Source of the DNA: Enterocloster clostridioformis
GTDB taxonomy: Bacteria; Bacillota; Clostridia; Lachnospirales; Lachnospiraceae
Reading direction: 5' to 3'
Length of the DNA: 64,000 nt
NCBI RefSeq assembly: GCF_020297485.1
Contig: NZ_JAIWZC010000001.1
Coordinates: 558,001 to 622,000 of the forward strand
Position numbers and translations under genes: made by a program. This document shows, in pieces, positions 7,909 through 16,033 of this stretch (position 1 is the first letter of the stretch; each line of letters opens with the position of its first letter). Below the pieces are notes generated by a model that did no database searches, was not told the origin of the DNA, and saw only the letters and a program-made list of their open reading frames with translations.

Positions 7909-9477
7909 ATGAATTTATCAGAACAGGAAGGTTTTCAGCCCATGCAGGATACAGAGCAGGAGTACCAAAAGCAGATCAAAGAACTGGAACAGCAGGTCCG
8001 GCTCCTTAGGGAGCAGGTTGATTTCCTTACCCGTAAACTTTATGGAACAAAATCAGAGAAGACGTCTGCCCTTGAAATAGAGGGACAGATGTCTCTTTTT
8101 AATGAAATGGAATCCTGTGCTGAGCCGGATGCCCATGAGCCGGATCTGGTGGAGGTCGAAAAACATCTGCGTAAAAGGAAATATGCCGGCCAGCGGGAAA
8201 AACTGATAAAAGACATTCCCCGCAGCAAAGTGCTCCACACGATCGATGAAAGTGAACAGATCTGTGAGAGATGCGGAGGTACCATGGTAAAAGTTGGTGA
8301 GGAGTTTGTGCGTACCGAGGTACAGTTCATCCCTGCCAGCCTCAAAGTGGTTGACCATTACCGGGAAACCTATGAATGCAGGGCATGCCGCAAAAACGGG
8401 ACGCCTTATATGGAGAAATCCCCGGTGCCCCATCCTCCGGTCATGCACTCCCTTGCATCTGCTTCCACGATCGCATGGCTTGTCCATCAGAAGTTTGAAC
8501 TGGGCATCCCCTTATACCGTCAGGAAAAGGAATGGGAAGCCATGGGGCTGTCTTTAAGCAGGGCAACGATGTCAAACTGGCTCCTGGCCGTCTGCCGGGA
8601 CTGGCTTTCCCATGTGGTCTCCCATCTCAGACGGGAACTTCTAAAGCAGGGATATCTGCATATCGACGAGACCCACGTGCAGGTGCTGAAGGAACCAGGG
8701 AGGAAGAACACTTCGGATTCCTATATGTGGGTGTACTGCAGCACCAGGGACAGCAAACGGCCGGTCCGGTATTTTGAGTACCAGCCGGGGAGGGGTGGGA
8801 AATATCCGGAAACATTTTTAAAAGGCTATACCGGATATATCCATACGGATGCTTATTCCGGGTATAATGGGGTGAAAGGGGTTACGAGATGTCTGTGTTA
8901 CACACATCTGCGCCGCGCTTTTGTGGACGCGCTGCCAAAAGACATCCATGGCCCGGAAGCCTCAAAACCTGCGGAAGCAGTCATTCGTCTGAATAAACTG
9001 TTTGAGATAGAAAAGGAACTGGACGGCCTTCCCCCGGAACAAAAGAAAAAAGAACGACTTGACCGCGAGAAGCCGCTTCTCGAGGCTTTCTGGTCGTGGG
9101 CAGAGATAAGCTCTGCCGGGGAATTGCCAAAGTCGAAGCTCCATACCGCTTTCCAGTATGCCCTGAACAACCGGCAGGAGTTCTTCAACTATCTTGGGGA
9201 TGGAAACTGCTCCATCAGCAATTCCCTTGCGGAGAACTGTATCCGCCCCTTTGTGATCGGCCGGAAGAACTGGCTGTTTGCCGGAAGTCCGAAGGGTGCT
9301 GCCGCAAGTGCGGGAATCTACACCCTGGTAGAAACAGCCAAAGCCAACGGCCTGGATGCAATGAAATACATCAAGTATATCCTGGCAGATATGCCGGGGA
9401 GTAGATTTCTCGAAAATCCGGAATATCTGGATGACTATCTGCCATGGGATCCCATGGTACAGGAACGTTGCCGATAA
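7909..9477 (+). CDS. tnpC: IS66 transposase TnpC (DDE)
   Basis: The 522-residue protein shows the full IS66 layout. A coiled coil lies at about residues 18-45 (QIKELEQQVRLLREQVDFL) and a zinc finger is marked by CERCGG and YECRACRKNG. The DDE catalytic core has YLHIDETHVQV and YIHTDAYSGYNG with the two aspartates, and the C-terminal LAENCIRPFVIGRKNW holds the glutamate. The ATG at 7909 sits in the terminal repeat of the nested IS91-like element, so its original ribosome binding site has been separated and expression is doubtful. An ATG at 7942 is an alternative. Confidence 0.93.
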   Translation: MNLSEQEGFQPMQDTEQEYQKQIKELEQQVRLLREQVDFLTRKLYGTKSEKTSALEIEGQMSLFNEMESCAEPDAHEPDLVEVEKHLRKRKYAGQREKLIKDIPRSKVLHTIDESEQICERCGGTMVKVGEEFVRTEVQFIPASLKVVDHYRETYECRACRKNGTPYMEKSPVPHPPVMHSLASASTIAWLVHQKFELGIPLYRQEKEWEAMGLSLSRATMSNWLLAVCRDWLSHVVSHLRRELLKQGYLHIDETHVQVLKEPGRKNTSDSYMWVYCSTRDSKRPVRYFEYQPGRGGKYPETFLKGYTGYIHTDAYSGYNGVKGVTRCLCYTHLRRAFVDALPKDIHGPEASKPAEAVIRLNKLFEIEKELDGLPPEQKKKERLDREKPLLEAFWSWAEISSAGELPKSKLHTAFQYALNNRQEFFNYLGDGNCSISNSLAENCIRPFVIGRKNWLFAGSPKGAAASAGIYTLVETAKANGLDAMKYIKYILADMPGSRFLENPEYLDDYLPWDPMVQERCR

Positions 9478-9517
9478 CCACTGCCCTTTTAGTATAGAGG
9501 GTTAGTGGTTATTTTTC
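9476..9517 (+). terminator. Terminator of IS66 tnpC
   Basis: AACCACT (9476-9482, overlapping the stop codon) pairs with AGTGGTT (9504-9510), with extra GCCC/GGGT pairing inside, followed by ATTTTTCT. Confidence 0.7.
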
Positions 9518-9662
9518 TATCCACCATCTTATTTGACGCTTACAAAATACGGACAGAGGATGGAAAAACTGAAAAATTCATAAACTGATTGAAAAAGGGT
9601 GTATGAGGTGATAGGATATTTATAGAAACAGGAAAAGACGTTGCTGTAGAGGAGGTGACAGA

Positions 9663-9848
9663 ATGGCTACATCAAGTATTACCGATAATATCGTGATTCG
9701 TGATCCCCAGCAAGTAGAAGCATTTGCGGATGCAGTTGAGAAGGCATCCCAGAATCCGCTTGGACGCAGAACAACATCTGTCCGTATGGTGAGAGATAAA
9801 GGTGAGTTTATACAGTTAATGGAAAAAAGGAGACAGCTGCATGGATAG
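9663..9848 (+). CDS. Small protein upstream of a GNAT gene
   Basis: This 61-residue protein (MATSSITDNIVIRDPQQVEAF...) has a good ribosome binding site (GAGGAGGTGACAG) and overlaps the next gene by 8 bases. The ending LMEKRRQLHG looks helical and basic. Small genes in this position next to GNAT toxin-like genes can be antitoxins, but I see no ribbon-helix-helix or other known DNA-binding motif. The function is unknown. IS66 inserted 110 bases upstream, so its promoter may have been displaced. Confidence 0.55.
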   Translation: MATSSITDNIVIRDPQQVEAFADAVEKASQNPLGRRTTSVRMVRDKGEFIQLMEKRRQLHG

Positions 9849-10351
9849 AATGCCATCAGAGGAACAATTTGTTTGTGTTAATATAAGGGATTTTTTGAAT
9901 CCAGAGGAAACGGGTGGAATCGGAGAGAATGACTTGGAAAAAATTCTCTCCGATTTTTCAAACCCGAAAAATTCAGATGTAGAGTTTTTTCTGAAAAAGA
10001 ATGCCATTGAATTCTGTGAAACGAAAACTAAGCAGGTTAAGTCGCCTTGATCAACGCATAGGCAGCTATACCTTATCAGCGTATTTGATTGCTCAGTTGG
10101 GAAGAAATTACAGTGAAGAAGTTAGATATCCGATTACGGGAAAGATGTTGATGAATTTTGCAATTAATACTTTGAATGAAATTCAAAGACAGCTGGGTGG
10201 TCTTATGGTTTATTTGGAATGTGAAGAGAAGGAGCCTTTGATTAGGTTCTATCAGGAGCAGAATGGATTCCGGCTATTTGGTGAGAGGATGACGGATGGA
10301 GAGCAGGACGGAGAGGGGCATAAATTGTTACAATTATTGAATTTTTTATAA
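9841..10351 (+). pseudogene. GNAT-family acetyltransferase, internally deleted
   Basis: Two frames cover what looks like one gene. The first (9841-10050) gives an N-terminus ending FFLKKNAIEFCE. The second (to 10351) gives SRLDQRIGSYTLSAYLIAQLGRNY, LGGLMVYLECEEKEPLIRFYQEQNGF and HKLLQLLNFL, the C-terminal half of a GNAT enzyme with the family's end motif. The segment that should hold the first acetyl-CoA-binding strands is missing and the frame changes near 10001-10050. An intact homologue would be about 50 residues longer. The gene is almost surely inactive. Confidence 0.65.
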
Positions 10352-10439
10352 ATATATAGTGTTCAGACTCTGAAATGGCATTTTTATAAGAAGTAGTCAT
10401 CAAGGAATATAAACACCGACTATAATTGAAGGAGTCAAT
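10352..10439 (+). promoter_or_regulatory. Upstream region of the interrupted lipoprotein gene
   Basis: This gap ends with a TATAAT-like hexamer at about 10420-10426 and a GAAGGAG ribosome binding site before the ATG at 10440. No convincing -35 box is visible. Confidence 0.3.
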
Positions 10440-10481
10440 ATGAAAAGAATTATAGTAACATTGATTATGTTAATGGTTCTA

Positions 10482-11873
10482 GTATAACTCGATTTAAATA
10501 AGCTTACAATTTAAGCATTGGTAGTAATCTGATTTCTTGGCTTACGTGTCCGTGCTTTGGGCGCACGTTTCCCTTGGTTTTCAGGACTTGCTGCTTTCGC
10601 ATTTACAACTTCATAGACGATTGTGCCCACATCCTCTTCCGAAAGATCAATCGTGTCCAAGCGGTATTTCCATTTGTAGGGGACGGGAACCTCATTGATT
10701 TCTTCAAAGTATTTCAAAATCCGTTCCTTTAGTTCCTCTTTCGGGCCTACACGAATCCCGGACAACATCTGGCGGGTCATTTTGCTGAAAAAGCCTTCCA
10801 CCATATTCAGCCAGGAGCCATGTGTGGGTGTGAACACAAATTCAAACCTTCCAGGAACTGTATTCAGATATTCCTGTGTCTCCCTGGATGTATGGGCGGA
10901 GTGGTTATCCAGTATAAGCCGTATTTTGTCCCCTTTTGGGTATTTCTCATCCAATATTTTAAGGAATGTTACAAAATCGCTGCTTTTATGAGTATTGCTT
11001 ACCAGTAGGATAGCTTCCCCGGTCAACAGGTCAATCGCTGCCAATAGGGAGAGCGTCCCCAGACGTTTATACTCATAATCACGCTGTACGGTGGACATTT
11101 TTTCCGTACTGGCAGCCGGGGGCCTGTCCCCGGTTGTGGTGGCAATCGCTTGGATCCCGGGCTTTTCATCATAGGATAATGTATGTACCGGCTCTTCATC
11201 ACCGGCAAACGGAATCAAACTTCCATTTTCATCAAAGCGGAGTTCAACCTGTTTGTAAATGACCAGCACATCATGCATCTTCTTTTCAAAGTCAGGATCC
11301 CGTTTTTCACAATAATAGGTGACCTTATGGGGATTAAGCATTGCTTTCCTAAGTATCTTCCGGATAGAAAACTCAGATGCTGTCGCCATACGGGGATATC
11401 CTTCCTGTTCAGCAACGGAATTGATGTAGCGGGTAAGGCTCAATGGATACCATAACTCTGCCGGGAGGCCGAATGCGGAAGGCTTTTGGCAGGCAATATT
11501 GATTACCCATGCCTTTGCATCATCGGTAATTTCAATCCTGCGGCCACGGCCTTTACTGTCTTCCATGGCAGCTTTTACGCCTGATTCCATATATTTTTTC
11601 AGGCAGAGCTTTACCGTCGGTCTCGAAATATCGAGTTTGTCAGCAATGGCTTCATCTGCCATGCCATCTGATTTTAATAAGAGGATTTTGGCTCTCCTGT
11701 GGACTCTGGCTTCAACAGTCCCCTTCTGTAGAATGGACTTTAAATATGACTTATCATCATTGGAAAGAAAAATAGGCGTAGCACTCTTTGGCATCATTTT
11801 ACCTCCTGAAATGGTCTATAAGTATTATACCATTTCAGGATAATAATGTAAACTTATTAAAATAGAGTCATAC
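10482..11873 (-). mobile_element. IS630-family insertion sequence at a CTAG target
   Basis: CTAG occurs on both sides (10479-10482 and 11873-11876). IS630 elements duplicate a TA dinucleotide and some prefer CTAG, so the element is taken as 10482-11873. The ends are imperfect inverted repeats: GTATAACTC on the left and the complement of GTATGACTC on the right, with similarity continuing through TTTAAATAAGCTTACA and its counterpart. The single transposase gene is intact. Confidence 0.87.
10511..11797 (-). CDS. IS630-family transposase (DDE)
   Basis: The 428-residue protein has an N-terminal helix-turn-helix (ADEAIADKLDISRPTVKLCL, about residues 47-66). The RNase H-like core shows D210 (SYDEKPG), D297 (LILDNHSAH) and E334 (WLNMVEGFF). 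GTPTHGSWLNMVEGFFSKM-type sequence is diagnostic of IS630/Tc1-mariner. The C-terminus is a lysine/arginine-rich tail (KRAPKARTRKPRNQ). GGAGG stands close before the ATG at 11797, and an ATG at 11794 is equally possible. Confidence 0.95.
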   Translation of the reverse strand: MMPKSATPIFLSNDDKSYLKSILQKGTVEARVHRRAKILLLKSDGMADEAIADKLDISRPTVKLCLKKYMESGVKAAMEDSKGRGRRIEITDDAKAWVINIACQKPSAFGLPAELWYPLSLTRYINSVAEQEGYPRMATASEFSIRKILRKAMLNPHKVTYYCEKRDPDFEKKMHDVLVIYKQVELRFDENGSLIPFAGDEEPVHTLSYDEKPGIQAIATTTGDRPPAASTEKMSTVQRDYEYKRLGTLSLLAAIDLLTGEAILLVSNTHKSSDFVTFLKILDEKYPKGDKIRLILDNHSAHTSRETQEYLNTVPGRFEFVFTPTHGSWLNMVEGFFSKMTRQMLSGIRVGPKEELKERILKYFEEINEVPVPYKWKYRLDTIDLSEEDVGTIVYEVVNAKAASPENQGKRAPKARTRKPRNQITTNA

Positions 11874-12367
11874 TAGGCATAATGGGTTGCCAAAATAGTG
11901 TGGGTAGTAAATGAGTAAAAGCGCAACTTCTTCAAATGCAGCCATGTTCACAGCGATAGATAATAATGTTTCGGTAGCGGAGAGTTACGTAGCCGTAACC
12001 TATGAATGCGAGGATGGAGGTGGTACATTTCAAGTAAAATTGGCGACATACACATCAAATAATGGAAATGAGCAATTAGATTCAGTAATAAATAGCAATC
12101 CTGGAATATTTACAGAGAAAGAAATAGGAGGAATTCTTACATACTACTGTCCAGGCTCGCAATATGATTGGTTTGATTGTTATGCAATGGTAATAGATGA
12201 GAAAATGTTCGTTGTAAATATTGAAAAAGGCTATGATGAGTATATTGGAGATGTTTTAGCGAACCTTATATTGCAATAGAATGGGCAGATAAATCTACAA
12301 GGTAAATTTTAAAGTGTCTATGAGAAAGTAGATATCAGGTAAACAGTATCAGAGGGAGGGATTTTTG

Positions 12368-13891
12368 ATGAAGAAAAAACAATGGATTGTGGCTGCGGCA
12401 GGGCTGGTTTTGGCAGTTGGTTTGGGCAGCGAATGCGGGCGTTCTATGGAAAAAATAGATGTGATTGGCGGCGTCGAGGAACCCATTGAGATTGTGCTGG
12501 ACGGGGAATCCGGGGATGATGATGTGGAATCGAGCGAGGCGGGACTGACAGAGACGCAGATTCCGGAAGCTTCCGGGCTGATGGAACAACTTGCGGGAAG
12601 CAGTTGGCGGCTGGCTGACAAAACGGAGGAACATCTGAAACAATATGGTTCTCTGCAGGAAATATGGGGAACGGGCATCCACTACGGCTCCGGCATGGAG
12701 ATCGGAACGGACGGCAGTTTTTCCTTTTATATTGCGATTAATTATGGAGGCAGCGGCACGGTGTCGGAGCAGGACGGGACGTTGGTGGCAGATATTACGC
12801 CTTATGGAGAGGAGTTTGGAGAGAATACGGCAGGTACGCCGGAGCGGCTCGTGATTACGCCCGTGGAGGAGGAAGGAGTGCTTTATCTGACCACTCCATA
12901 TGACGAGGAAATCATGTATTGGGAGCAATTGGAAAGCTCCTGTTCCTTTGCGGATTTTTCCAATCTCCAGTTCTGGTTTTCCAGCGGCGCGGGCGCGTGG
13001 AGGACGGAGTTGGAGATTCATGAAGACGGCAGTTTTTCCGGCGAATATTACGACAGCGACATGGGCGTTTTGAACGAAAATTATCCCAATGGTATACAGT
13101 ATCGGTGCGATTTCAGCGGTCAGTTTACGGAGCCGGAGAAGGTCAATGCCTACACCTATTCCATGAAAATCGCGGAGATGAATTACGAAAAAGAACCCGG
13201 TACGGAAGAGATCAAGGACGGGATTTTATATCGATACAGCGAGGCTTCCGGGCTGGCGGGCGCGGAAAATATTCTGATTTATCTTCCGGGTACACCCGTT
13301 GCAGAACTGCCGGAGGAGTTCCTGATGTGGGTTGGCTGGCGCGAGGATGCGACCAAACTTCCCTTTTATGGACTGTATAATGAGACAAAGGAAATCGGTT
13401 TTTCCAGCTTCCAGCGGGTTCCGGTTAATGACAGTCAATTGGCATCCCGCTTGATTGAGGAACAGTATTTTGACCAGTATTTGCTGGATGGATGGGAGAA
13501 TGCAGCCTTTGCAACCTTTCGCCCGGATTTGTCTGTAAATCCTGATGGAGATGTGGAATTTATGCTGCTGAAGGATGGAGAAGTGGTATATCGGTTCCCC
13601 GGCTATAATTCGGAAAATACGGTGACTGCTCAGCCGTTTTGGGACGTGCGGGCGGTGGCATTTCGGGATGTGGATGAGGACGGCAGGTATGATATTCTGA
13701 TCATTAATGGATATGGGACAGACGCAGGCAATGCGGTTTCTTCTGTGCGGATTTATTCTCAGAGAGAGGGCGAAAAGGAGTTTGTGCTTGATAAATTCGA
13801 GCCGTCTATGGAAGAATTTTTGAATCAAAATCATTATAATAATAGCATTACAGATGTGGAAAAAGGGATAGAAAAATATTGGGAATCTTGA
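12368..13891 (+). CDS. Secreted or membrane-anchored protein of unknown function
   Basis: The 507-residue protein starts MKKKQWIVAAAGLVLAVGLGSEC, a signal peptide or N-terminal anchor without a clean lipobox. The body is acidic and rich in aromatic residues and glycine. It has two similar segments (GTGIHYGSGMEIGTDGSFSFY and AWRTELEIHEDGSFSGEYY at about residues 97-117 and 215-233), each of the form acidic-DGSFS, suggesting repeated beta domains. Near the C-terminus DVDEDGRYDILIINGYG resembles a calcium-binding VCBS/FG-GAP repeat. GGAGGG lies before the ATG; a TTG one codon earlier is rejected. It is convergent with the lysR remnant beyond the intron. Confidence 0.75.
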   Translation: MKKKQWIVAAAGLVLAVGLGSECGRSMEKIDVIGGVEEPIEIVLDGESGDDDVESSEAGLTETQIPEASGLMEQLAGSSWRLADKTEEHLKQYGSLQEIWGTGIHYGSGMEIGTDGSFSFYIAINYGGSGTVSEQDGTLVADITPYGEEFGENTAGTPERLVITPVEEEGVLYLTTPYDEEIMYWEQLESSCSFADFSNLQFWFSSGAGAWRTELEIHEDGSFSGEYYDSDMGVLNENYPNGIQYRCDFSGQFTEPEKVNAYTYSMKIAEMNYEKEPGTEEIKDGILYRYSEASGLAGAENILIYLPGTPVAELPEEFLMWVGWREDATKLPFYGLYNETKEIGFSSFQRVPVNDSQLASRLIEEQYFDQYLLDGWENAAFATFRPDLSVNPDGDVEFMLLKDGEVVYRFPGYNSENTVTAQPFWDVRAVAFRDVDEDGRYDILIINGYGTDAGNAVSSVRIYSQREGEKEFVLDKFEPSMEEFLNQNHYNNSITDVEKGIEKYWES

Positions 13892-13898
13892 GTGAAAG

Positions 13899-13928
13899 CA
13901 GGGGCAGCGGGTGTGCTGCCCCTGTTTT
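13899..13928. terminator. Bidirectional terminator, interrupted in its T-tract by a group II intron
   Basis: CAGGGGCAG (13899-13907) pairs perfectly with CTGCCCCTG (13916-13924), followed by TTTT (13925-13928), where the intron begins. Without the intron the sequence reads TTTTAAGG, joining directly to the convergent lysR end, so this stem probably served both genes. Confidence 0.8.
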
Positions 13929-14408
13929 GTTTGCCCAGCATGGGCGTTTTCTAATGGGTGAAAGTCCCAAGTGCGCGTAGGCAACAACGAAGCACATAGC
14001 CGAACAGCAAGGGTGTCCGCCGTGAGACGGAATCTGAAAGAAGCTGTAAGCAAACCTCTGACCTGACGGACAGGAACCGCATATAAGGCTCGGAAATACG
14101 GATAAGGTGGCAAAAGGCACTGAAGTCCAAAAGGTTGCCGGAAGTACGAGTAAATGCGGCAGGTACATGGAGGAAAAGAACACGCACCTTAACTGGGGAG
14201 GTCTCACAGGCGGTCTCATTAGCCGTAGTAACAACGAATTGTGAGAAGTCAGCAGAAGCCATAGTAGTGAGGAAGTTCCTGTAATGGGGACGGAGCGAAG
14301 GGCTGAACAATCAATCAGTTGAAGTACGTTCCACTTCGTAGCCGGAGCATACGCCTGTCGATGACTTCAAAGGCGGCAAAGGCAAAAGGGGCAGAAAGGA
14401 AACAACGC

Positions 14409-15689
14409 ATGGACACAAGCAGTCTCATGGAGCAGATATTAAGCAGGGATAATCTAAATGCGGCGTATCTGCAAGTCGTAAGGAATAAAGGAGCGGCAGG
14501 CGTGGACGGGATGACCGTTGAAGAACTTGGCGCATATCTTTCGGAAAACGGCGAAAACATTAAGGAACAGTTGCGGACGAGGAAGTATAAGCCGAAGCCA
14601 GTCCGCAGGGTGGAGATACCCAAACCCGATGGTGGTACAAGAAATCTTGGAGTGCCAACAGCAGTAGACCGCTTTGTACAGCAGGCGGTGGCACAGGTGC
14701 TTACCCCGATATTTGAGGAGCAGTTTCACGACCACAGCTATGGATTCAGACCCAAGCGGTGTGCACAGCAGGCAGTCCTTAAAGCATTGGAAATGATGAA
14801 TGACGGACACAACTGGATAGTGGATATCGACCTAGCGAAATTCTTTGACACAGTAGACCATGACAAGCTGATGACGATTTTCGGACGGACAATAAAGGAC
14901 GGAGATGTCATATCGGTGGTAAGAAAGATTCTGGTCAGCGGCGTAATGATTGATGATGAGTATGAAGATACGGTAGTCGGCACACCGCAGGGTGGAAATA
15001 TCTCGCCGCTGTTAGCAAATATCATGTTAAATGAGCTGGACAAAGAACTGGAAGCAAGGAGGCTGGATTTCGTCCGGTATGCAGATGACCTTATTATAAT
15101 GGTCGGGAGCAGACAGGCGGCAGAGCGGGTAATGAAGAGCGTGGCTCGGTTTATAGAGGAAAAGCTTGGACTGAAAGTGAACGCGGAAAAGAGCAGGGTT
15201 GATAAACCAAAGGGCATTAAGTATCTGGGGTTTGGATTTTACTATGACTCATTTGCCAAAGGGTACAAAGCCAGACCACACCCGAAAGCGGCAGCAAAGT
15301 TCAAGGCGCAGATGAAGAAATATACAAGCAGGAGCTGGGGAGTGGGCAATGGTTATAAAATTGGGAAACTCAACCGGCTTATCCGAGGGTGGATAAATTA
15401 TTTCAAAATCGGAAGCATGAAAAGGCTGTGCGCAAAAATGGACGGACAGATTCGGTATCGACTGCGCATGTGCATATGGAAACACTGGAAAACGCCAAAG
15501 AACAGGGAAAAGAATCTTATCAAACTTGGTCTGCCGCCAAATGCGGCACATGGCATTTCATATGCCAAAGGATATGCCAGAGTGTGCAGAAGCTGGAATC
15601 TCCACATTTGTATCAGTAAAGAGAGACTAGCTAAGTTTGGTCTTGTATCCATGGAAGACTACTACGCCGAAAAGGCTGTTACATGTTAA
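14409..15689 (+). CDS. ltrA: Group II intron reverse transcriptase/maturase
   Basis: The 426-residue protein carries the reverse transcriptase blocks, including RNKGAAGVDGMTVEEL, VEIPKPDGGTRNLGVP, HSYGFRPKRCAQQAV, WIVDIDLAKFFDTVDHD, VGTPQGGNISPLLANI and the catalytic FVRYADD at residues 221-227. The maturase X (GIIM) domain follows (LIRGWINYFKIG). It ends at MEDYYAEKAVTC without the CxxC/HNH endonuclease domain. The ATG at 14409 follows AGAAAGGA; starts at 14319 and 14361 have no ribosome binding site. The protein stabilises the folded intron and reverse transcribes it at the target. Confidence 0.95.
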   Translation: MDTSSLMEQILSRDNLNAAYLQVVRNKGAAGVDGMTVEELGAYLSENGENIKEQLRTRKYKPKPVRRVEIPKPDGGTRNLGVPTAVDRFVQQAVAQVLTPIFEEQFHDHSYGFRPKRCAQQAVLKALEMMNDGHNWIVDIDLAKFFDTVDHDKLMTIFGRTIKDGDVISVVRKILVSGVMIDDEYEDTVVGTPQGGNISPLLANIMLNELDKELEARRLDFVRYADDLIIMVGSRQAAERVMKSVARFIEEKLGLKVNAEKSRVDKPKGIKYLGFGFYYDSFAKGYKARPHPKAAAKFKAQMKKYTSRSWGVGNGYKIGKLNRLIRGWINYFKIGSMKRLCAKMDGQIRYRLRMCIWKHWKTPKNREKNLIKLGLPPNAAHGISYAKGYARVCRSWNLHICISKERLAKFGLVSMEDYYAEKAVTC

Positions 15690-15698
15690 GTTGATTGA

Positions 15699-15774
15699 AC
15701 CGCCGTATACCGAACGGTACGTACGGTGGTGTGAGAGGTCGGAAGGCGAAATAATCGCCTTCCTCCTACTCGAT
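15699..15774 (+). ncRNA. Intron domains V and VI and 3' splice end
   Basis: Domain V is the 32-base hairpin ACCGCCGTA ... TACGGTGGT around a GAAC loop (15699-15730). Domain VI is the stem GGAAGGCGA / TCGCCTTCC (15741-15763), followed by TCCTACTCGAT, a typical 3' terminus with a candidate branch A near the base. Confidence 0.75.
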
Positions 15775-16019
15775 TAAGGAAGCTCATGAATATGTGCCTG
15801 CAAATATTCGATAAACCGTTTGCTGGCGATGGGAAGGCTGTGGACGTCCTTGTATCCGATGGCGATGGTGCGGTAAATGGGCGGGTCTGTCGGCCGCAGG
15901 GCGATCCGGTAATTGGTCCGGTGAAGGATCAGTTCTGCCAAAATACTGATCCCCAATCCCGCCTCCACCATGGTCATAATCGCGTAATCATCATGGATCG
16001 TATACAATTGAAGAAATGG
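15774..16019 (-). pseudogene. LysR-family regulator, C-terminal remnant
   Basis: About 80 codons encode LYTIHDDYAIMTMVEAGLGISIL followed by ALRPTDPPIYRTIAIGY and FIEYLQAHIHEL, the last part of a LysR effector-binding domain (the DDYAI-xxMVEAGLGI motif is diagnostic). The N-terminal DNA-binding half and most of the sensor domain are gone; upstream the frame meets a stop. The TAA stop codon (15774-15776 on the plus strand) shares its first plus-strand base with the end of the group II intron. Confidence 0.8.
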
Positions 16020-16033
16020 AAACTAATATACAA

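Larger units (their letters stand above)
5444..7910 (-). mobile_element. IS91-like element with associated tyrosine recombinase
   Basis: Two minus-strand genes (integrase then IS91-family transposase) lie between perfect 15-bp inverted repeats ATTGTACCAAGTCGC (5444-5458, complement 7896-7910). The right repeat reaches into the ATG of IS66 tnpC. The right end also contains a GTCGC-ACTA-GCGAC hairpin (7887-7900), like the structured ends of rolling-circle elements. The interval 5326-5443 holds only IS66 untranslated DNA with a CAGAGC/GCTCTG stem. Perfect terminal inverted repeats are not usual for IS91, so the true boundary needs comparison with an empty site. Confidence 0.75.
4448..9543 (+). 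mobile_element. IS66-family element, interrupted by an IS91-like element
   Basis: The ends are perfect 17-bp inverted repeats starting GTAAGCGTC (4448-4464 and 9527-9543). They are flanked by an 8-bp target duplication AAAATACG (4440-4447 and 9544-9551), the size known for IS66. The genes are tnpA, tnpB and tnpC in the usual order, but about 2.46 kb of foreign DNA separates tnpB from tnpC. All three IS66 frames are open. The clean duplication argues that insertion was fairly recent. Confidence 0.93.
10440..12279 (+). pseudogene. Lipoprotein gene interrupted by an IS630-family element
   Basis: The 5' fragment (10440-10482) encodes MKRIIVTLIMLMVL. The sequence after the insertion continues in the same frame as GIMGCQNSVGSK, so the uninterrupted gene encoded a lipoprotein signal peptide with lipobox LGIMGC. 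The frame then stops at 11912-11914 and coding potential continues one frame over from the ATG at 11911 (122 residues, to 12279), so a small frameshift exists too. The 122-residue part is hydrophilic, contains YECEDGGGTFQVKLATY, and matches no family I know. GAAGGAG precedes the first ATG. Confidence 0.72.
13929..15774 (+). mobile_element. Group II intron
   Basis: The RNA starts GTTTGCCCAGC, where related introns have GTGCGCCCAGC, directly after a terminator hairpin. It contains a long structured domain I-III region (13929-14408) and a maturase gene (14409-15689). Domains V and VI follow at 15699-15763, and it ends CCTACTCGAT at 15774. The maturase lacks an HNH endonuclease, and insertion downstream of a terminator is typical of endonuclease-less bacterial introns, notably class C. 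I leave the class open. The 5' end departs from the GTGCG consensus, so splicing ability is uncertain. Confidence 0.85.

Noticed and set aside
14409..15689. Reverse transcriptase considered as retron or diversity-generating element
   Set aside because: It has the maturase X domain and is flanked by group II intron domains V and VI. No template/variable repeat pair and no msr/msd-like structure is present.
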